A DNA stretch of 64,000 nucleotides, from NCBI RefSeq assembly GCF_021347895.1, contig NC_067122.1, positions 38,622,082-38,686,081 of the forward strand. Direction: 5' to 3'. Under the pieces are notes generated by a model that did no database searches, was not told where the DNA came from, and worked only from the letters and a program-made list of their open reading frames with translations. Source of the DNA: Acanthochromis polyacanthus (Eukaryota; Chordata; Actinopteri; Pomacentridae). Position numbers and translations under genes: made by a program. Positions 40,441 to 52,300 of this stretch are shown here, in pieces (the stretch's first letter is position 1; each line of letters opens with the position of its first letter).

Positions 40441-41400
40441 ATCTTGTCACACCCTCTGCATCTAGATCCAGATAGTGGCAGGTTCTCTCTCTTCCATCTC
40501 CATTCCTCTCTCTCCTAGGTGGGCGTCTGTGTGACAAGCTGGTGGGTAGGTGCTGCCGATCCAATCTACTAGAATTCACGCACGAGCAGGTAGGAGCCAT
40601 CAAGCCAACTGCTTCCTCTCCCATACAAACAGATGCTGCACACTACTCGATGCTGGACCGTTGAACAAGTCACAGTCAGTGCTGGTTTTCTGGTCAGTCT
40701 AGCTCCTTTGTTTAAACTTTGTACTTACCTCACATGTCTTGCCTTCCAGTTTGGACTCCTGGCTGCTTGTGCTACACCTGGATTCCCGTCTGAAACCAAG
40801 CCATCCGTATTCCTGCTGGAAATCCAAATCCGTCTGCCTTCAGTCTCCCTCGTCAGATCATTCCCACATCAGAGGGAACCCTGCCACAGCACCTGCCCCA
40901 CCATCTTACCACCTGCCACCTTTCCCCCCTGCCACAGCCTCTCGTACCTAATTCCTCTCAGCCTTCCATATCAGCTAAGTCCCTGCTTGATCTCTTAACC
41001 AGACCCAGTATTATTGTATAACTTCTGTTCTAGTAAACAGTTAAGTGGAATTATCTGTCTTCCTGTGTTATGTATAGTTCTAGTTCCCTGATTCCTAGCT
41101 CTCCTACATTAGTCTTACCTTACGTGGGTCAGTGTTTAATCTGGCAGTTTTTGTGTAGACTCCTGTTGTCATTAGTCCACCCGTCCTCCAGTGGAACATC
41201 TAGTCACCTTTTGTCTCTGTACTTCCTCCATTCAGCTGATTCGTACTTCCTGTTGTAGTTCTTTGACTGCAGTTGTAGTTCTGTTCATTCTTTGTCATGA
41301 TTGTAAATCTCATATTTTGTTTATGTCTTTGTTGTGCCTCTTAACCCTCACTTGAGCCTCTGTCAGTGGATGATTAACAGATCTTGAAAAGCACTTCTTT
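40441..41400. other. Pyrimidine-rich, possibly LTR-derived stretch
   Basis: CT-rich runs (for example CTGCCACAGCACCTGCCCCACC) and CTGTTCTAGTAAACAG/TTCTAGTTCCCTG words recall retroelement untranslated regions. No terminal repeat, primer site or coding sequence was identified, so this is weak. Confidence 0.25.
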
Positions 41401-41729
41401 AGCTGCAGCACTCAAAGCAGTACAACATGACACAGGCTACCGATGACAGACTGCAAAACACTAACTCAGAGTTTCAATACATAACTAACCTAAGGAACTT
41501 ACAGGGTGGGACTTTCTGCATCATTATTCTTCTTTAGAAGATTATTACAACTTGTCATTGTGTAGCATAGGGTAGCTTTACAGCATTTGAGCAAAGTTGT
41601 TAATGTGCTAGTGTGCTCAAGCTACAGCAAGTGTGGAAAGATTCTAAAAGAATCAACAGTGTAGAGTTGCATCTAAGCCATTTTAAGGCAGGGAGGGACT
41701 ATTTTCACAGAGAATAAAACCTCTAAATG

Positions 41730-42067
41730 CACTACCATTAAAAAGTTTAAGGTCACTTAGAAATGTCCTTATTTTTAAAAGAAATACATTTTTTCTTCAA
41801 TGATGGTAACATTAAATTACTCAGAACTACAGTCTAGACATTGTTAATGTGGTAAATGACTGTTCTAGCTGGAAACGGATGATTTTTAATGGAATGTCTA
41901 CATAGGGGTACAGAGGAACATTTCCAGCAACCATCACTCCTGTGTTCTAATGCTACATTGTGTTAGCTAATGATGTTGAAAGGCTAATTGGTGATTAGAA
42001 AACCCTTGTGAATGCTCATGGAAAACATGAAATTGCTTGGATGGCTCCAAACTGTTGAACAGTAGTG
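41730..42067. mobile_element. Tc1-type MITE, 338 bp, uninterrupted copy
   Basis: It begins CACTACCATTAAAAAGTTTAAGG and ends CCAAACTGTTGAACAGTAGTG + TA. The left TA has decayed to TG. This is the same family as the copy at 30682-31780 and the fragment at 62286-62350. Confidence 0.82.
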
Positions 42068-42899
42068 TATGTGACTTTTAATTGAACCTCTAAAACACAT
42101 CTGTGTATCTTCACTCAGAAAGAGACCGAAAGGCCTGTAATTTGTTTTATTGGCCATCTTAAAGCAGAATATTGACAGGATTTTGCAGCTACTCAACTTT
42201 TCATTTAATTTCCTTGTCAGTCTGTGTTCCTGTTGCCTACACTGCCATTTGAAGCACATATCTAAGCAGGAGAAGGTGCAGCCATGGCCCTAACACAGGT
42301 GGTAATGGTAGTCGTGGTAACAGCATTGATAACTAGCACTGATGGCAGTTGAATCAGGAACAAATGTATCCCTGGCTTCCTGCTATGTGAACCTGAATTA
42401 CCTCACAGCGATAAATAGAGTGAAATACTTTTCTTTCTTCATCCTCTCCTCATTCCCTTTTCCAGTCATTTGCTCAATAACCGGCTCCCCAAGGTGACCC
42501 TCTCTCCGTTACCCCCTCTCCCCACTCCTCTTTCCATCACATACTTCCCTAATACTCTGTCAGTCAGAAAAGAGCCTGCCGGAAAAGAGAGTGAGAGGTG
42601 TGTGTATGTGTGTGTGTGGGCATTAGCTGGTGTTTGTGTGTGCACGTGGTTTGCATGAATATGAGGAGCAAAGCAGTCAAGTAGAAAAACTAAGAGAGGA
42701 GGACTGACTGAGGAAACAGGCAGGAGTAAAACGGAGTGAGAAGGAATGACAGACGGAGGGAAAGGAGAAAACAAAAAGAGAGGATTAGGAAATGATTGCT
42801 GAAATCACAGGCTGCAGACTGATGTCTTGTCAGGTGTTGCTGTTAACTTGTCAGTAACTTGTGTGTGCTCATAGATGTAGATAAAAAACTGTCCATCTT

Positions 42900-42900
<1 letters not shown>
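42068..42900. other. Intergenic stretch, short TG-rich tract near 42600
   Basis: No gene or element end was found. The overlapping frames around 42466-42774 read through pyrimidine- and TG-rich DNA. Confidence 0.4.

Positions 42901-42902
<2 letters not shown>

Positions 42903-42980
<78 letters not shown>
42903..42980. repeat. (CA)n microsatellite, about 39 units
   Basis: Uninterrupted run. Confidence 0.97.
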
Positions 42981-42984
<4 letters not shown>

Positions 42985-43389
42985 TCAGATGAAAATCAAA
43001 GTCTGACATTCAGCCTCACAAAGACAAATAACAACTTTGTTTGTTTTTTTTGTTTATCTTAACTCATCAGAAAAACCATCGGTGTTCATTTCTGCTGCAA
43101 TTTTCAGCCTGTCAACAAACTATTAGGCTTCTATGTACTGATCAAAGGGAAAAGGGGGCTACTTAGCTGTGGGCAGGATGTAGCAGAAAGTTTCAGTTGG
43201 ATCTACAGCTGTACTGTAGAGTTTTAATTTTATAATCTTTTTTATTTTTGTCAATTTAACCATTGGTGGCCACCATTTTTGTTAAATCTGAATCTAGCTG
43301 TGGATCTGAACAGGCTGGAGCTTCTTGGCAGATGTATTTGGGATGAGGTGTTAATGGACTGACTTAGGTTTTAAATACTAAAAATATGA

Positions 43390-43760
43390 ATTCTGTTGCT
43401 GGTTGCCTTTCCTTCACTCTGTGGTCCAACTCATCTCAAACCATCTCCATTGGTTTTCGGTTGAGCGATGGTGAAGGTCAGTTCATCTGATGCAGCACTT
43501 CATCATTCTACGTCTTAGACAAACCATCATTAAAAGACTGTAGGTGTTTCGTGTCACTGGAAAATAAATGATGGTCCCACCAAGCTCAGACCAGATGGAA
43601 TGACCACCACTGGCTGAGTTCGACAGAGACGGCGTTCAGCACCAATGTCATAGCTTTTATGGATAGAAGTCATGGAAGGTGTTCTGTTTGGTGGATATTT
43701 CTTACTCTTTGCAGATGATGCGGTCTTGAGGCCTGAACTGTGAAGCAGGATTTGGAGTTA
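43390..43760 (-). repeat. Decayed DNA-transposon fragment (Tc1-like, uncertain)
   Basis: The stretch containing AACTCATCTCAAACCATCTC and AAATAAATGATGGTCCCACC resembles a repeat common in fish genomes that I associate, from memory, with the antisense strand of a DNA transposon. No open frame or termini remain. Confidence 0.3.
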
Positions 43761-45025
43761 GTGAGGTAACTTCTGATATAACTCTGGATTTGCAGGACTA
43801 TGACGGTGTAACCTGCTCTGGGGCAAGTTTTGTTCCAAAAAACAGATCAGCAGATGTTAAAATGCCACCTACTGACCAATCAGTTCTCCAGTCTCCACTC
43901 CTGTAGAGCTCTGAGCAAAGGCATGGCTGTGGTAGGGTCTCTAAGGAAGGCAAGAGACTTTAGAGCTACAATTTCAAAGCTACTTCATTGTTCATATAAC
44001 CCTTTATACATCAAAATAATCCTAAAAGAGATCCTGAAAAAGCATTGAAGCCTTGTCCTTCTTGGCTTTATAAGACTTGCAGTAAGCACACTTATTGATT
44101 TGAATGATGATGCTTTTATAATTGTTCTTTACTAGCTCCCAAAACCATTTAACATCTCTAATCAGCTAAAAGAATAAGTCTTAAACTTACCTACACACCA
44201 TAAGAATATCACATTGAATGTGAATATTCCTCCTTCACATCACCATGAAAGTAGATTGGATTTTCCTTACTTGACAATTTGTTCTTTACATGATTTGCTT
44301 TTTTTGTGAGCAACATAAAGGGACAACATCTGTAATTGTGTCATACAATGTGGCGTTGCATAATAATCACTCAAGAAAACTACCTTTAAGCAAATTATTT
44401 TAAAAAAACTTCTCTCAATTATGCCTTAGATGAGGCACAGATATTGATTAGCCCATTAACTCATGCTTACACAACTTGCATTTTTTTTGCCAGCTTTCAT
44501 TCATAGTTTTGGCTGCAGCGGCATAACCAGACAGCTGCGTTGCTTTAAGGCTGTGTTATATTTAAAAACTCTTCATATTGGTTTAGGATTATAGTTTATT
44601 CTCCTTGTTAGAGATATGCAGCTCTGCACCTGTCCATGTTTGTAATTGGTCATCTTTTTCTGACTCCACCTTTTCATGTGAATGTGCTCATATTCAGGTT
44701 CAGAAACACTGTTAGACTTACCGAGATGATGACCAGCTTTGTGAGATCACTTATCCCGACTGCTGTTGTTAGGCTTGGTGTGGCCAGATAACAAAAACAC
44801 ACTTGTATGTTGAACTCACTGGTAGAGACCTCTGTTGGCTTTATTGAGCAGGGACACTGTTTCGGGTGCCTTCCAGTTTGAGGTGTTTCCAATGAAGAGG
44901 TGACCCCATGGCAGAAGCAGGTCACACTGAGGAGATTATGTCTCTTAGTTGGTTTAGGAAAAGGCTGTTATCACCCCAGAAGACATGAAGAAAGTAATAG
45001 GGGAGAAGGAAGTCTGCATAGCTCT
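43761..45025. other. Intergenic stretch, nothing recognised
   Basis: Short chance frames only. Confidence 0.4.
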
Positions 45026-45033
45026 GCTTAGAC

Positions 45034-45599
45034 CAGTGGTTGGCAATTGGCGGCCCGCGGGCCAAAACTGGCCCGTCAGGAATAATATCTGGCCCGCCAG
45101 ATGATTTTGAAAATTTGATTTACTTTTTCTGTGAGATTATTAAAAATGAAGAATCGATCGCACCCATATACCGTGTTTCCACCCGCTGGCTCCAGGAGCT
45201 AAAAACCAGTTTGCGTTTCCACTGGCACAGAGCCAGGCCAGTCCGTCACCGCAACACGAAACTCTCGTGGTCGGCTGCTGCCGGGCATTTCCGCATTCGC
45301 GCTACTGGTCGGACATGGTTGTACCAGCCAGATTTCACTGAGCAACAGTGTGCGCAAAGCATGTGTGTGTCTTGAGAGTCATTTTTAATATGTCTGTGAT
45401 CAGAATTGAGACGTGTGTCCCAAGCAGCAGCGATCAGCTGTAGAAGCTCCGCTGCTCACGGAAACACTGCCCCCCCAACCCCCCACCCCATAACACCCCC
45501 CTGCTCGCGGCATCGGAGCGCACCCCCCGGCAGGTTGGCCCGCTGTTCGATTGTTTACACAAATTTTGGCCTGAAGCCACATCTAATTCCCAACCCCTG
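45034..45599. mobile_element. hAT-type MITE, 566 bp, perfect 8-bp duplication GCTTAGAC
   Basis: It begins CAGTGGTTGGCAATTGGCGG and ends AATTCCCAACCCCTG. The first and last bases form an imperfect inverted repeat (CAGTGGTTGG / CCAACCCCTG read inward). GCTTAGAC occurs at 45026-45033 and 45600-45607. Eight-base duplications and CAGNGGTTGGCAA-type ends are standard for hAT. The interior is CG-rich and C-rich (45470-45535) with no transposase frame. Confidence 0.9.
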
Positions 45600-45607
45600 G
45601 CTTAGAC

Positions 45608-48090
45608 TATTGTCCCTGCAAGTAGTGGTGAAAAAATGGATGGATGTAAATATGGGTCACCACAGAATGTTGCTGCAGCCATGCTGGTCAGGTATTAGGT
45701 TGCATTCTGAATAAATCTCCAACAGTGTTATCAGTAAAGCCACCCCTGACACCGCACATGCAAATGCTCTCCATTCACCTTCTCCCAGAAAAAGAATATT
45801 TAACTCAGAGGGCCATTTTTGGAGGTTGCATAGCAGACATGATTCATCGAACATAATTAAGGATATCAACAACAAAAACTTCTTTTAGAATGTAAAGTTG
45901 AAATTTTAAAATGAATGGATAACAATTCCCTGAATTTTCAGACTTTTCTGTTTTCAGGTAATAGTACGAGTATGAAATTGTGACTGAAATGATGCAAATT
46001 AAGACTACATAATAGCCAGCAGCAGATTCATAGCCATTTCAAAGCTGTGGCTCTGCACCACTAAAGTACTGGTTTAATACCTGTGACATTATCTGGTTAA
46101 ACTCACCACATTCTGAAGTTAAAAACAACAGATGAGCTATGAATGTTACAATCAATAGAAAGTCCTGTTCTCATACATTCATTCATCTTTGTCAGCTGCT
46201 GTGCAGTCAGCTATTCTGTTCTATGCTGTCAGTCATGAATACAAAGAGAGTCTTCTTCCTGAAGGAGGTGGGGCCAGCAGCAGCAGCTCAGTTGCATCTA
46301 AAGCTACAGACACAAAAGCAGTCCATTTAGAATAAGGCATGATTTATTTATATTTTACATTCTTGCCTACTTTGCGAAGCATCTTTGAACATTTTACTAT
46401 ATATTTTGTATTATTGTTAATATTATCATCATGAAATGAACCATCTTTGCAGTATTTTGGGCTGAAAATTGAAAGATACAGTCTGGGAACAATTAGATTT
46501 TCATTGATTAGTTGGAAGAAGCCACAATATGGGACCATTATTGCATTTAGTGCTAGTCCTCATGATTTTAACTGCTGTTTTCTAATTTTATGTTTTGCAG
46601 ATTAAGAAAATACTGAACTGGATTTTCTCACGTGCTTCAATAAATCTGATCATCCTTTTGGACCAAAGTCTTAACAACTGTCCCTGGCTAAGATTTTATT
46701 GCTCTGAATAGTTTTCGATTTATGTGCTGCTACATAAGGATTTTCTCTCTCTCACAGTCATGTTGTAACCTCTCTCACCCTTCTTTTGCTCTGTTGCACC
46801 ACTCCTCCACTCACATGCAGACACTTCTTATTTTATATCTCTCCTTAGTAGTGGAACATATATCTTTTTACCTAAATTTATTACATGTTTGGTGGCTCTC
46901 AGTAGTAATGTGCTGTATATGTCCTTTATGCTTCCATTAGCTGACACCCTCCAACACACACTAATACACCAGCCAGGGTTAAATAGATGAACATACTGAA
47001 GCCTTTCTGGCAGGCCTTATGTAGTATCTCTACGTGTATGTATCGTCCATTACTGTGAAAGGTTCCTTCTATCTGATTCACTGAGGTTCTAATGATATTT
47101 AACCTGCCTGATCGTTTTGAAAATGGGGCCTGCTTGTAAAAATACCAGACTTACAGTGCTATCAACGTGTCTCACGCACACATGCTCGTATACCCATGCA
47201 TAGAGCACATGCATGCAAACGCACACAAGCAGGGTCTCGATCTCGTGCGCTACTTCAACCTTGCTGCTTTTATCATTAACTCCAGCCTGTGTGTGCCATG
47301 GGGTGAGGGCAGTTCATTCATTAGATTCTCTTCTTAACATTATTAGCTGCATTTCACCTCTACTATTATCTGCCCTGAAGATCTGCTATCCCCAGCTGCA
47401 TTCATAATTAACCCCACAGCTTCCATACTGATAACTGCTAAATATGATAAGCTCCAGCACAGCCAGGCTTTCATCAGCCCGGCTCTCTCTGGACAACCGC
47501 GATTTTTTTCTTTTTTCTTTTTTGTAATCCTTGTAGAGCTGCAGAGCTGCAGATTAAAGATAAAGTTGCACAGTTTAAACTCATTCTGGTAGCCATATGA
47601 ACAGTACAAGACAAAAACATTGCACTTTTGAGATGCAGCAAACTGCACGTGCAAATACAAAACACGTACATTTTATGTATACATTTTCGTTTTCCAATTT
47701 TCACATCGGTGCATAGTAAGAACATCACACACACGGCAACTGACGCTTATCCATACATGGTGACCAAACTCTTCAGAGAAAGTGTCTGCATGTTTGCCTT
47801 ATATACATTCACTTGTCTTTCAGACTCCAATTTTAAGTCATGACTGCTTGTTTCATTCATTAATTACTTTATTTGTTTGAATAAACAAGATGCCGAACAC
47901 TAAATATGAAATAATTTATGCTTATTGCTAAAATACAGATATAGTGTAATAATTTTGGACACTGGACTCCATTCATAATGCATTAGGGGTGTACTTTGTA
48001 GGGTGATATGATAATAGTCACTTGCATGGAATGAGGTCTAACACAAATGGACAGACAACCATGCACACACACGGTGTAAAGACACTGTGT
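45608..48090. other. Intergenic stretch, nothing recognised; possible conserved non-coding block at 47250-47500
   Basis: No frame longer than about 105 codons. The segment 47280-47500 has complex, non-repetitive sequence with ATTA-type homeodomain core words, which could be a regulatory element. This cannot be judged without alignment. Confidence 0.35.
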
Positions 48091-48145
48091 AGCGTGGAGC
48101 TCAGGCGAATGCACATACACTTTCTCCATACATTCCTTAGATAGC

Positions 48146-48205
48146 ATTATGGAAGTTTAGCTAGCATTGTGAGCGTTTAGCTACCATTGTGGGAGTTTAG
48201 GTAGC
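48146..48205 (+). repeat. 20-bp minisatellite in leader, 3 units (low copy)
   Basis: Three 20-bp units of the type ATTATGGAAGTTTAGCTAGC, followed by AGTGGGCACCATGACAAAG. The same unit and the same 3' flank occur nine times at 52663-52842. Confidence 0.9.
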
Positions 48206-48712
48206 AGTGGGCACCATGACAAAGATTAATGTTCTACTTAATGACCTCCAACCAGAGCTGATGTTTCACAAACTGTGAAACTAGTTGATCAGTGAGTAAA
48301 TGTCAACATTGATTATTGATGATGTGTTCTCAGTGTCCGGTCACAAGTTGTCCTCTCTGTTTAGAACATTTGTCTGAGGGTTAGCCGTAAAGGTTTAGGT
48401 TGAAGCTGGCATTGATCGTTTCTGATTCTGATCACTGAGATCAAATCTGGATCCTCTCAGAGAGAATCATCTTGTTGATTTTGATCAACTTTTTAAGGTG
48501 CAGCATGATTTTGGGGTTTTGTTGGTATCATCCATCTCCAGCTTCACTCTGTAATTTAAACTTCAGTTCAATTAGTGGATGTAAAACTGATGTCAAACTG
48601 AGGTAACTTTGTGCAGTTAGCATTAGTATTAGCTAAATAATTAAAAAAATATATTTAAATGATTTTTGTTTGAGCTATTATCCTAAGGCTGGGAATAAAA
48701 TAGTCAAGACAG

Positions 48713-48785
48713 GCCCAGCTAGCTCAGTTGGTAGAGCATGAGACTCTTAATTTCAGGGTTGTGGGTTCGAGCCCCACGTTGGGTG
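48713..48785 (+). tRNA. tRNA-Lys(CTT) sequence, full 73 nt, antisense to the gypsy element
   Basis: The cloverleaf folds with a GCCCAGC/GTTGGGT acceptor stem (first pair G-U), D stem GCTC/GAGC, anticodon stem TGAGA/TTTCA with one G-U pair, anticodon CTT at 48746-48748, and T arm GTGGG-TTCGAGC-CCCAC. The A box (TAGCTCAGTTGG) and B box (GTTCGAGCC) are intact. No TTTT terminator follows within about 60 bp, which is unusual for a pol III gene. It lies one base from the TG end of LTR B, the place where a primer-binding site would be on the minus strand. It may be an extended primer-site copy of the tRNA rather than an expressed gene. Confidence 0.8.
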
Positions 48786-48786
48786 C

Positions 48787-49280
48787 TGTTTATTTATGTA
48801 GCACCCTACAAAGGTTCAGTGTTGGAAAAAAAACCTTGTCACAAAACCCTTGGGTTCATTTAGTTCCAAGAAAACAAAAATACTCCAAAGAAAAACGCTG
48901 CCGAGGATGAATCACAACGAAGAAAAAGGAAAGTAAACCAAACTCACAGGTCCATGCTGTCTTACGTGTGCGGCGGAGATGCTCACGCTGCAGCTGGCAT
49001 CTTTCGGGGCAAAGTCTGACTTGCGCCGGCAATTGGTAACCAGTATCCGCGGACCACTTGTCGGGATTACGTGGGGAGACCAACACCATGAACTATCTGT
49101 CACTGACTTGCCACCACCATACTGCTCTGGAGCACTGCAGATATGGGGAAGTAGTAGGGCTGGCCACCCCAGCGCACGGAAAACGCCACCATCTTACTGG
49201 CTGGAAATCAGATGGGCTGATGGGTCGTGGAGGTCTGGTGAATGCACATACACTTTCTCCATACATTCCTTTCTCCATAC

Positions 49281-49338
<58 letters not shown>

Positions 49339-49391
49339 TAGATAGATAGATAGATATATAAAATACATATTGCACTTTGGCTGTTGCCACA
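48787..49391 (-). repeat. Gypsy LTR B (3' LTR of the pol-bearing unit), 605 bp
   Basis: On the plus strand it starts TGTTTATTTATG and ends GGCTGTTGCCACA, so it is TG...CA. Segments 48787-48830 and 49072-49290 match LTR A in order (GTGGGGAGACCAACACCATGA, then CTCTGGAGCACTGCAGATATG). The middle (48835-49070) is specific to this copy. A (TA)n run lies in the U3 side. A purine tract on the minus strand abuts 49391, as expected for the plus-strand primer. Confidence 0.68.
49284..49357. repeat. (TA)n followed by (GATA)n
   Basis: About 26 TA units, then about five GATA units. LTR A carries a comparable TA/TG run at 53469-53524 at the same relative place. Confidence 0.95.
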
Positions 49392-49703
49392 CTCCCCCTC
49401 TTTGGGGGAAAAAAATACAGCACATCGAACGCAAATACAGTAACAATATACATGACCCCATGACCAGTGTATATATGGCTAGTAAATGCCCACCAGTATT
49501 TCAGAAATAATGCACCCAATTGCCTTCTACTTCCTACTATTAAGTACCTCAAAAGTACACTGGCTTCAAAATTTACTTCTTGAGTGCATATTTATAATTG
49601 ACTAAACACTACAGCGGTTCTGATTCTGGTTAAAAAGCACATAAAATCAAGTACTTCATTATTAGTAATATTATTATTTAATCTGTTCTATTTGATTCCG
49701 GAG

Positions 49704-51009
49704 TCAAAGTAAGGCAGTTGTTAAATATTCTGTCCGCTTATAAAGCTGATTTCTGTATGACTGTCTTAACCCGTGGATGTCTGACTCATCATTCATTATT
49801 GTTGTTTTTCTTTTTTTTTTTGTAACTTTCCCAGGAGAACTGGAAGGAGTATTTGGGAATCCAAAGAATTCCTCATCCTCTGTTTCCTCCTCAGATATTC
49901 CCCGTATGTGATCTCGCTGGAGCTCATCCATTTCTTCAGCTGATGGTTAACACAGTTTGAGGCGGGAGATATGCACATTTTGATGGTCCTCTCTACTGTT
50001 CTCAAGAACCACTTCATAGTTGAGAGGTCCAGTCTGCTGGAGGATGCGATATGGACCCTGCCACTATGGAACGAGCTTCGTGGTGAATGATTTTTCTGCC
50101 TTGGACATGGGATGAGCGCGTAGCCAGACTCTGCCCTTCTCGTCAAAACTCATATCCTGCGGTGTTTGTCGTAATTCCTTTTCTGTCGATGACGGGCCAG
50201 AGAAAGGTTTTTGGAAACGAAGTCCTTCAGATCATTGAGTTGGGATATTTTAGAATAGACTGAAGAGTCAGGCACAGCATCTCGTGGCTGCAGCACTACA
50301 TCCAGTGGTCCCCTGAGCGGTCGACAAAGATTGAGTTCAGCCAGGGTGACATCTGTGGATTCATGTACGGCTGAGTTTAGAGCAAACCTGAACTCTGGAA
50401 GATGCTTATCCCACTGCTTATGCTGGAAACCCACAAAAGATGCTATCATGGTTTTTAGAGTCTGGTTCACTCTTTCTGTGAGATTTGTCTGAGGGTGGTA
50501 CACAGATGTTAATTTCTGTGACACATTCCATGTCTTGCAGGTGGCTTGAAGATGGAGGACACAAATTGAGAGCCTCAGTCTGAGAGGATATAATCCAGTA
50601 TACCCCAGCTAGTGAAAATTTCCTGGGTGAGGATGCGAGAGATCGACTCTGCTGTTGCTGTCCTCAGGGGAATCAGCTCCACCCATTTGGAGTAGTAATC
50701 CACAAACACCAGCAAGTACAGATTTCTACTGGAGCTCCTTGGGAAAGGACCCATTAAATCTAGACCTAACATTTCCCAGGGTCATCCTACCTCTGTTTGT
50801 TGTAATTTCCCCGCTGGTTTGCGGGTCTCTGGTTTGTAAAGCTGACAGACGTGGCAATGTGTTACATACTGCTTGACATCCCAGCTCATTTTTGGCCAGT
50901 AAACCAAATTTTCCATCCTCCAGTAGGTCTCGTACCTTCCGAGATGACCAGCCAGAGGGTCGTGGTGGAACAACTTCAGCAGCTGTGAACACAGGCTTTC
51001 AGGTATGCA
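49704..51009 (-). pseudogene. Gypsy integrase, with zinc finger and GPY-like C-terminus
   Basis: The H2C2 zinc finger is intact in one frame: HHDPLAGHLG with later C-H-V-C (about 50964 to 50847). The core domain follows, with the first catalytic D in LDLMGPFP (about 50760), the second D in ILSD just before an in-frame TGA (about 50578), and E in TERVNQTLK (about 50475). A GPY-type motif after the core is split between frames near 50050. At least four separate frames are needed, and the block after the second D contains a stop, so no full protein can be made. In a live element this enzyme inserts the cDNA into chromosomes. Confidence 0.85.
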
Positions 51010-52174
51010 TAAGTAGTACCTGATAAGTAGTTTTGTGCGGTAGTTTGACAACTCGGTAGACCATGTATTCCAATATGGTGAAAGTGGTGTTAGCTCTCAC
51101 CTCTACATCTCCCTTATCCACCACATCTTGATATATGGCTTTGCTCTCAGGGTCTGTCCGCTGGGTGCTCCACGTTGCCTCGATGGTAATAGGGAGGTCT
51201 TTTGAGGAATGTAGCACTGCAGACACAACAGTGACACAAATGGAGTCGTGAGTTGATGCTCTGTTATCACTTGGAGCCCTAGACAAGGCATCTGGGACTG
51301 TATTACATTTCCCTTTCCTGTACTCCACAGTGAAGGTCACGTACTTGGTTTGGTGGTTCTGAATACCCACAGGAGTGATGACTGATCTGTAACCAAAGTA
51401 AAGAGGCGTCCTTCCAGGTACACGTGCCACTTCTCTACAGCCCATGCCACTGCCAGACATTCCAGCTCTGTGGCAGAATAGTTCTTCTCGGCTGGGTTCA
51501 AAGTAGGACTGCCATAGGCCAGAACTTCTTCATGACCATGGTCTGAACACTGAACCAGTACAGCACGCAGGCCGACCTCACTGGCATCCGTGTAAACTAT
51601 AAATGGCAGGCTGAAGTTTGGATGTCCCACAAAAGGAGGATGTACCAGGTACTTTTTCAGAGTTTCAAATGCTGATTGGCATTCTGATGACCAAAAGAAC
51701 CTGACTCCTTTTCTTTTCAGGGCATTAAGAGGTTCCACAATCTGGGAGAAGTTTGGCACAAAACAGTGGTACCATGGTAAGTATTTGTATAGTGCTTTAC
51801 TATACCTGAAAGGTACCCAAAGCACTTTACATCATACATCACACTCACACACTGATGGCAGAAGCTGCCATGCAAGGCACTAACCATGACCCATCAGGAG
51901 CAATTTGATGTCTTGCTCAGGAACACCTCGACGAGCCAAGGAGCAAACCGGCAACCCTCTGGTTGCAAGACAGCCACTCTACCCACTGAGCCATGCTGCT
52001 CAGGAAATGCTCAAGGGCCTTTCTGTTGATGGGCACTGGGAAGTTTTGAAGGGCCTGAGTTTTCTCTGGGTCCATCTGAAATCCCCTGGATGACACCACA
52101 TGTCCGAGGAAGGTAAGGGAGGAACGGAAGAATTTACTTTTCTTCATGTTTACAGTGAGGCCTGCCTGTCTGAG
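51010..52174 (-). pseudogene. Gypsy reverse transcriptase C-terminal part and RNase H
   Basis: RT remains start with LTVNMKKSKFF and FLGHVVSSRG (52175 down to 52005), the thumb-side region after the catalytic box. The YVDD box and everything N-terminal to it are gone. A SINE (51782-52003) interrupts after EHFL, and coding resumes at WYHCFVPNFSQ. RNase H follows, with D in VYTDAS, E in YSATELECLAV and D in LVTDQSS. It then changes frame near 51370 and ends with GKCNTVPDALSRAP. The joined protein would convert RNA to DNA and digest the RNA strand; here it is broken by the SINE, frame changes and the 5' truncation. Confidence 0.87.
51782..52003 (-). mobile_element. tRNA-headed SINE nested in gypsy RT
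   Basis: The minus-strand head reads ATGGCTCAGTGGGTAGAGTGG and then GCAACCAGAGGGTTGCCGGTT, matching A- and B-box regions of tRNA-derived SINEs. The body block GAGGTGTTCCTGAGCAAGACATC follows. The tail side reads GTAAAGCACTATACAAATAC, a LINE-like 3' end shared with L2 tails in this window. Gypsy coding sequence continues on both sides, so the SINE inserted after the gypsy element. Confidence 0.8.
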
Positions 52175-52192
52175 CTTCCTCGGACATGTGGT
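52095..52192. repeat. 18-bp perfect inverted repeat at the RT breakpoint
   Basis: ACCACATGTCCGAGGAAG at 52095-52112 (part of RT on the minus strand) reappears as its reverse complement at 52175-52192, exactly where RT coding stops. Confidence 0.9.
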
Positions 52193-52193
52193 C

Positions 52194-52300
52194 CACAGAG
52201 TAATCTAACTACAAAGAATAATCTAAGTACACAAGGTAATCTGATTACACAGAGTAATCCAATTACACAGAGTAATCTAACTACACAGAAAGTAATCCAG
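52194..52300 (+). repeat. 18-19-bp minisatellite, about 5.7 units, abutting the importin exon
   Basis: Units of the type AGTAATCTAACTACACAG repeat from 52194 to the AG dinucleotide that precedes the importin coding block. The units vary at a few sites (AATCTGATT, AATCCAATT). Confidence 0.88.

Noticed and set aside
40091..40624. 177-codon minus-strand open frame
   Set aside because: Longest anonymous frame in its area, but it shows no domain and its composition follows the pyrimidine-rich local DNA; no splice or promoter support.
48713..48785. Ordinary chromosomal tRNA-Lys gene pair
   Set aside because: Not fully excluded, but both copies lack pol III terminators, one is mutated in the T loop, and both sit at the LTR primer-site position.
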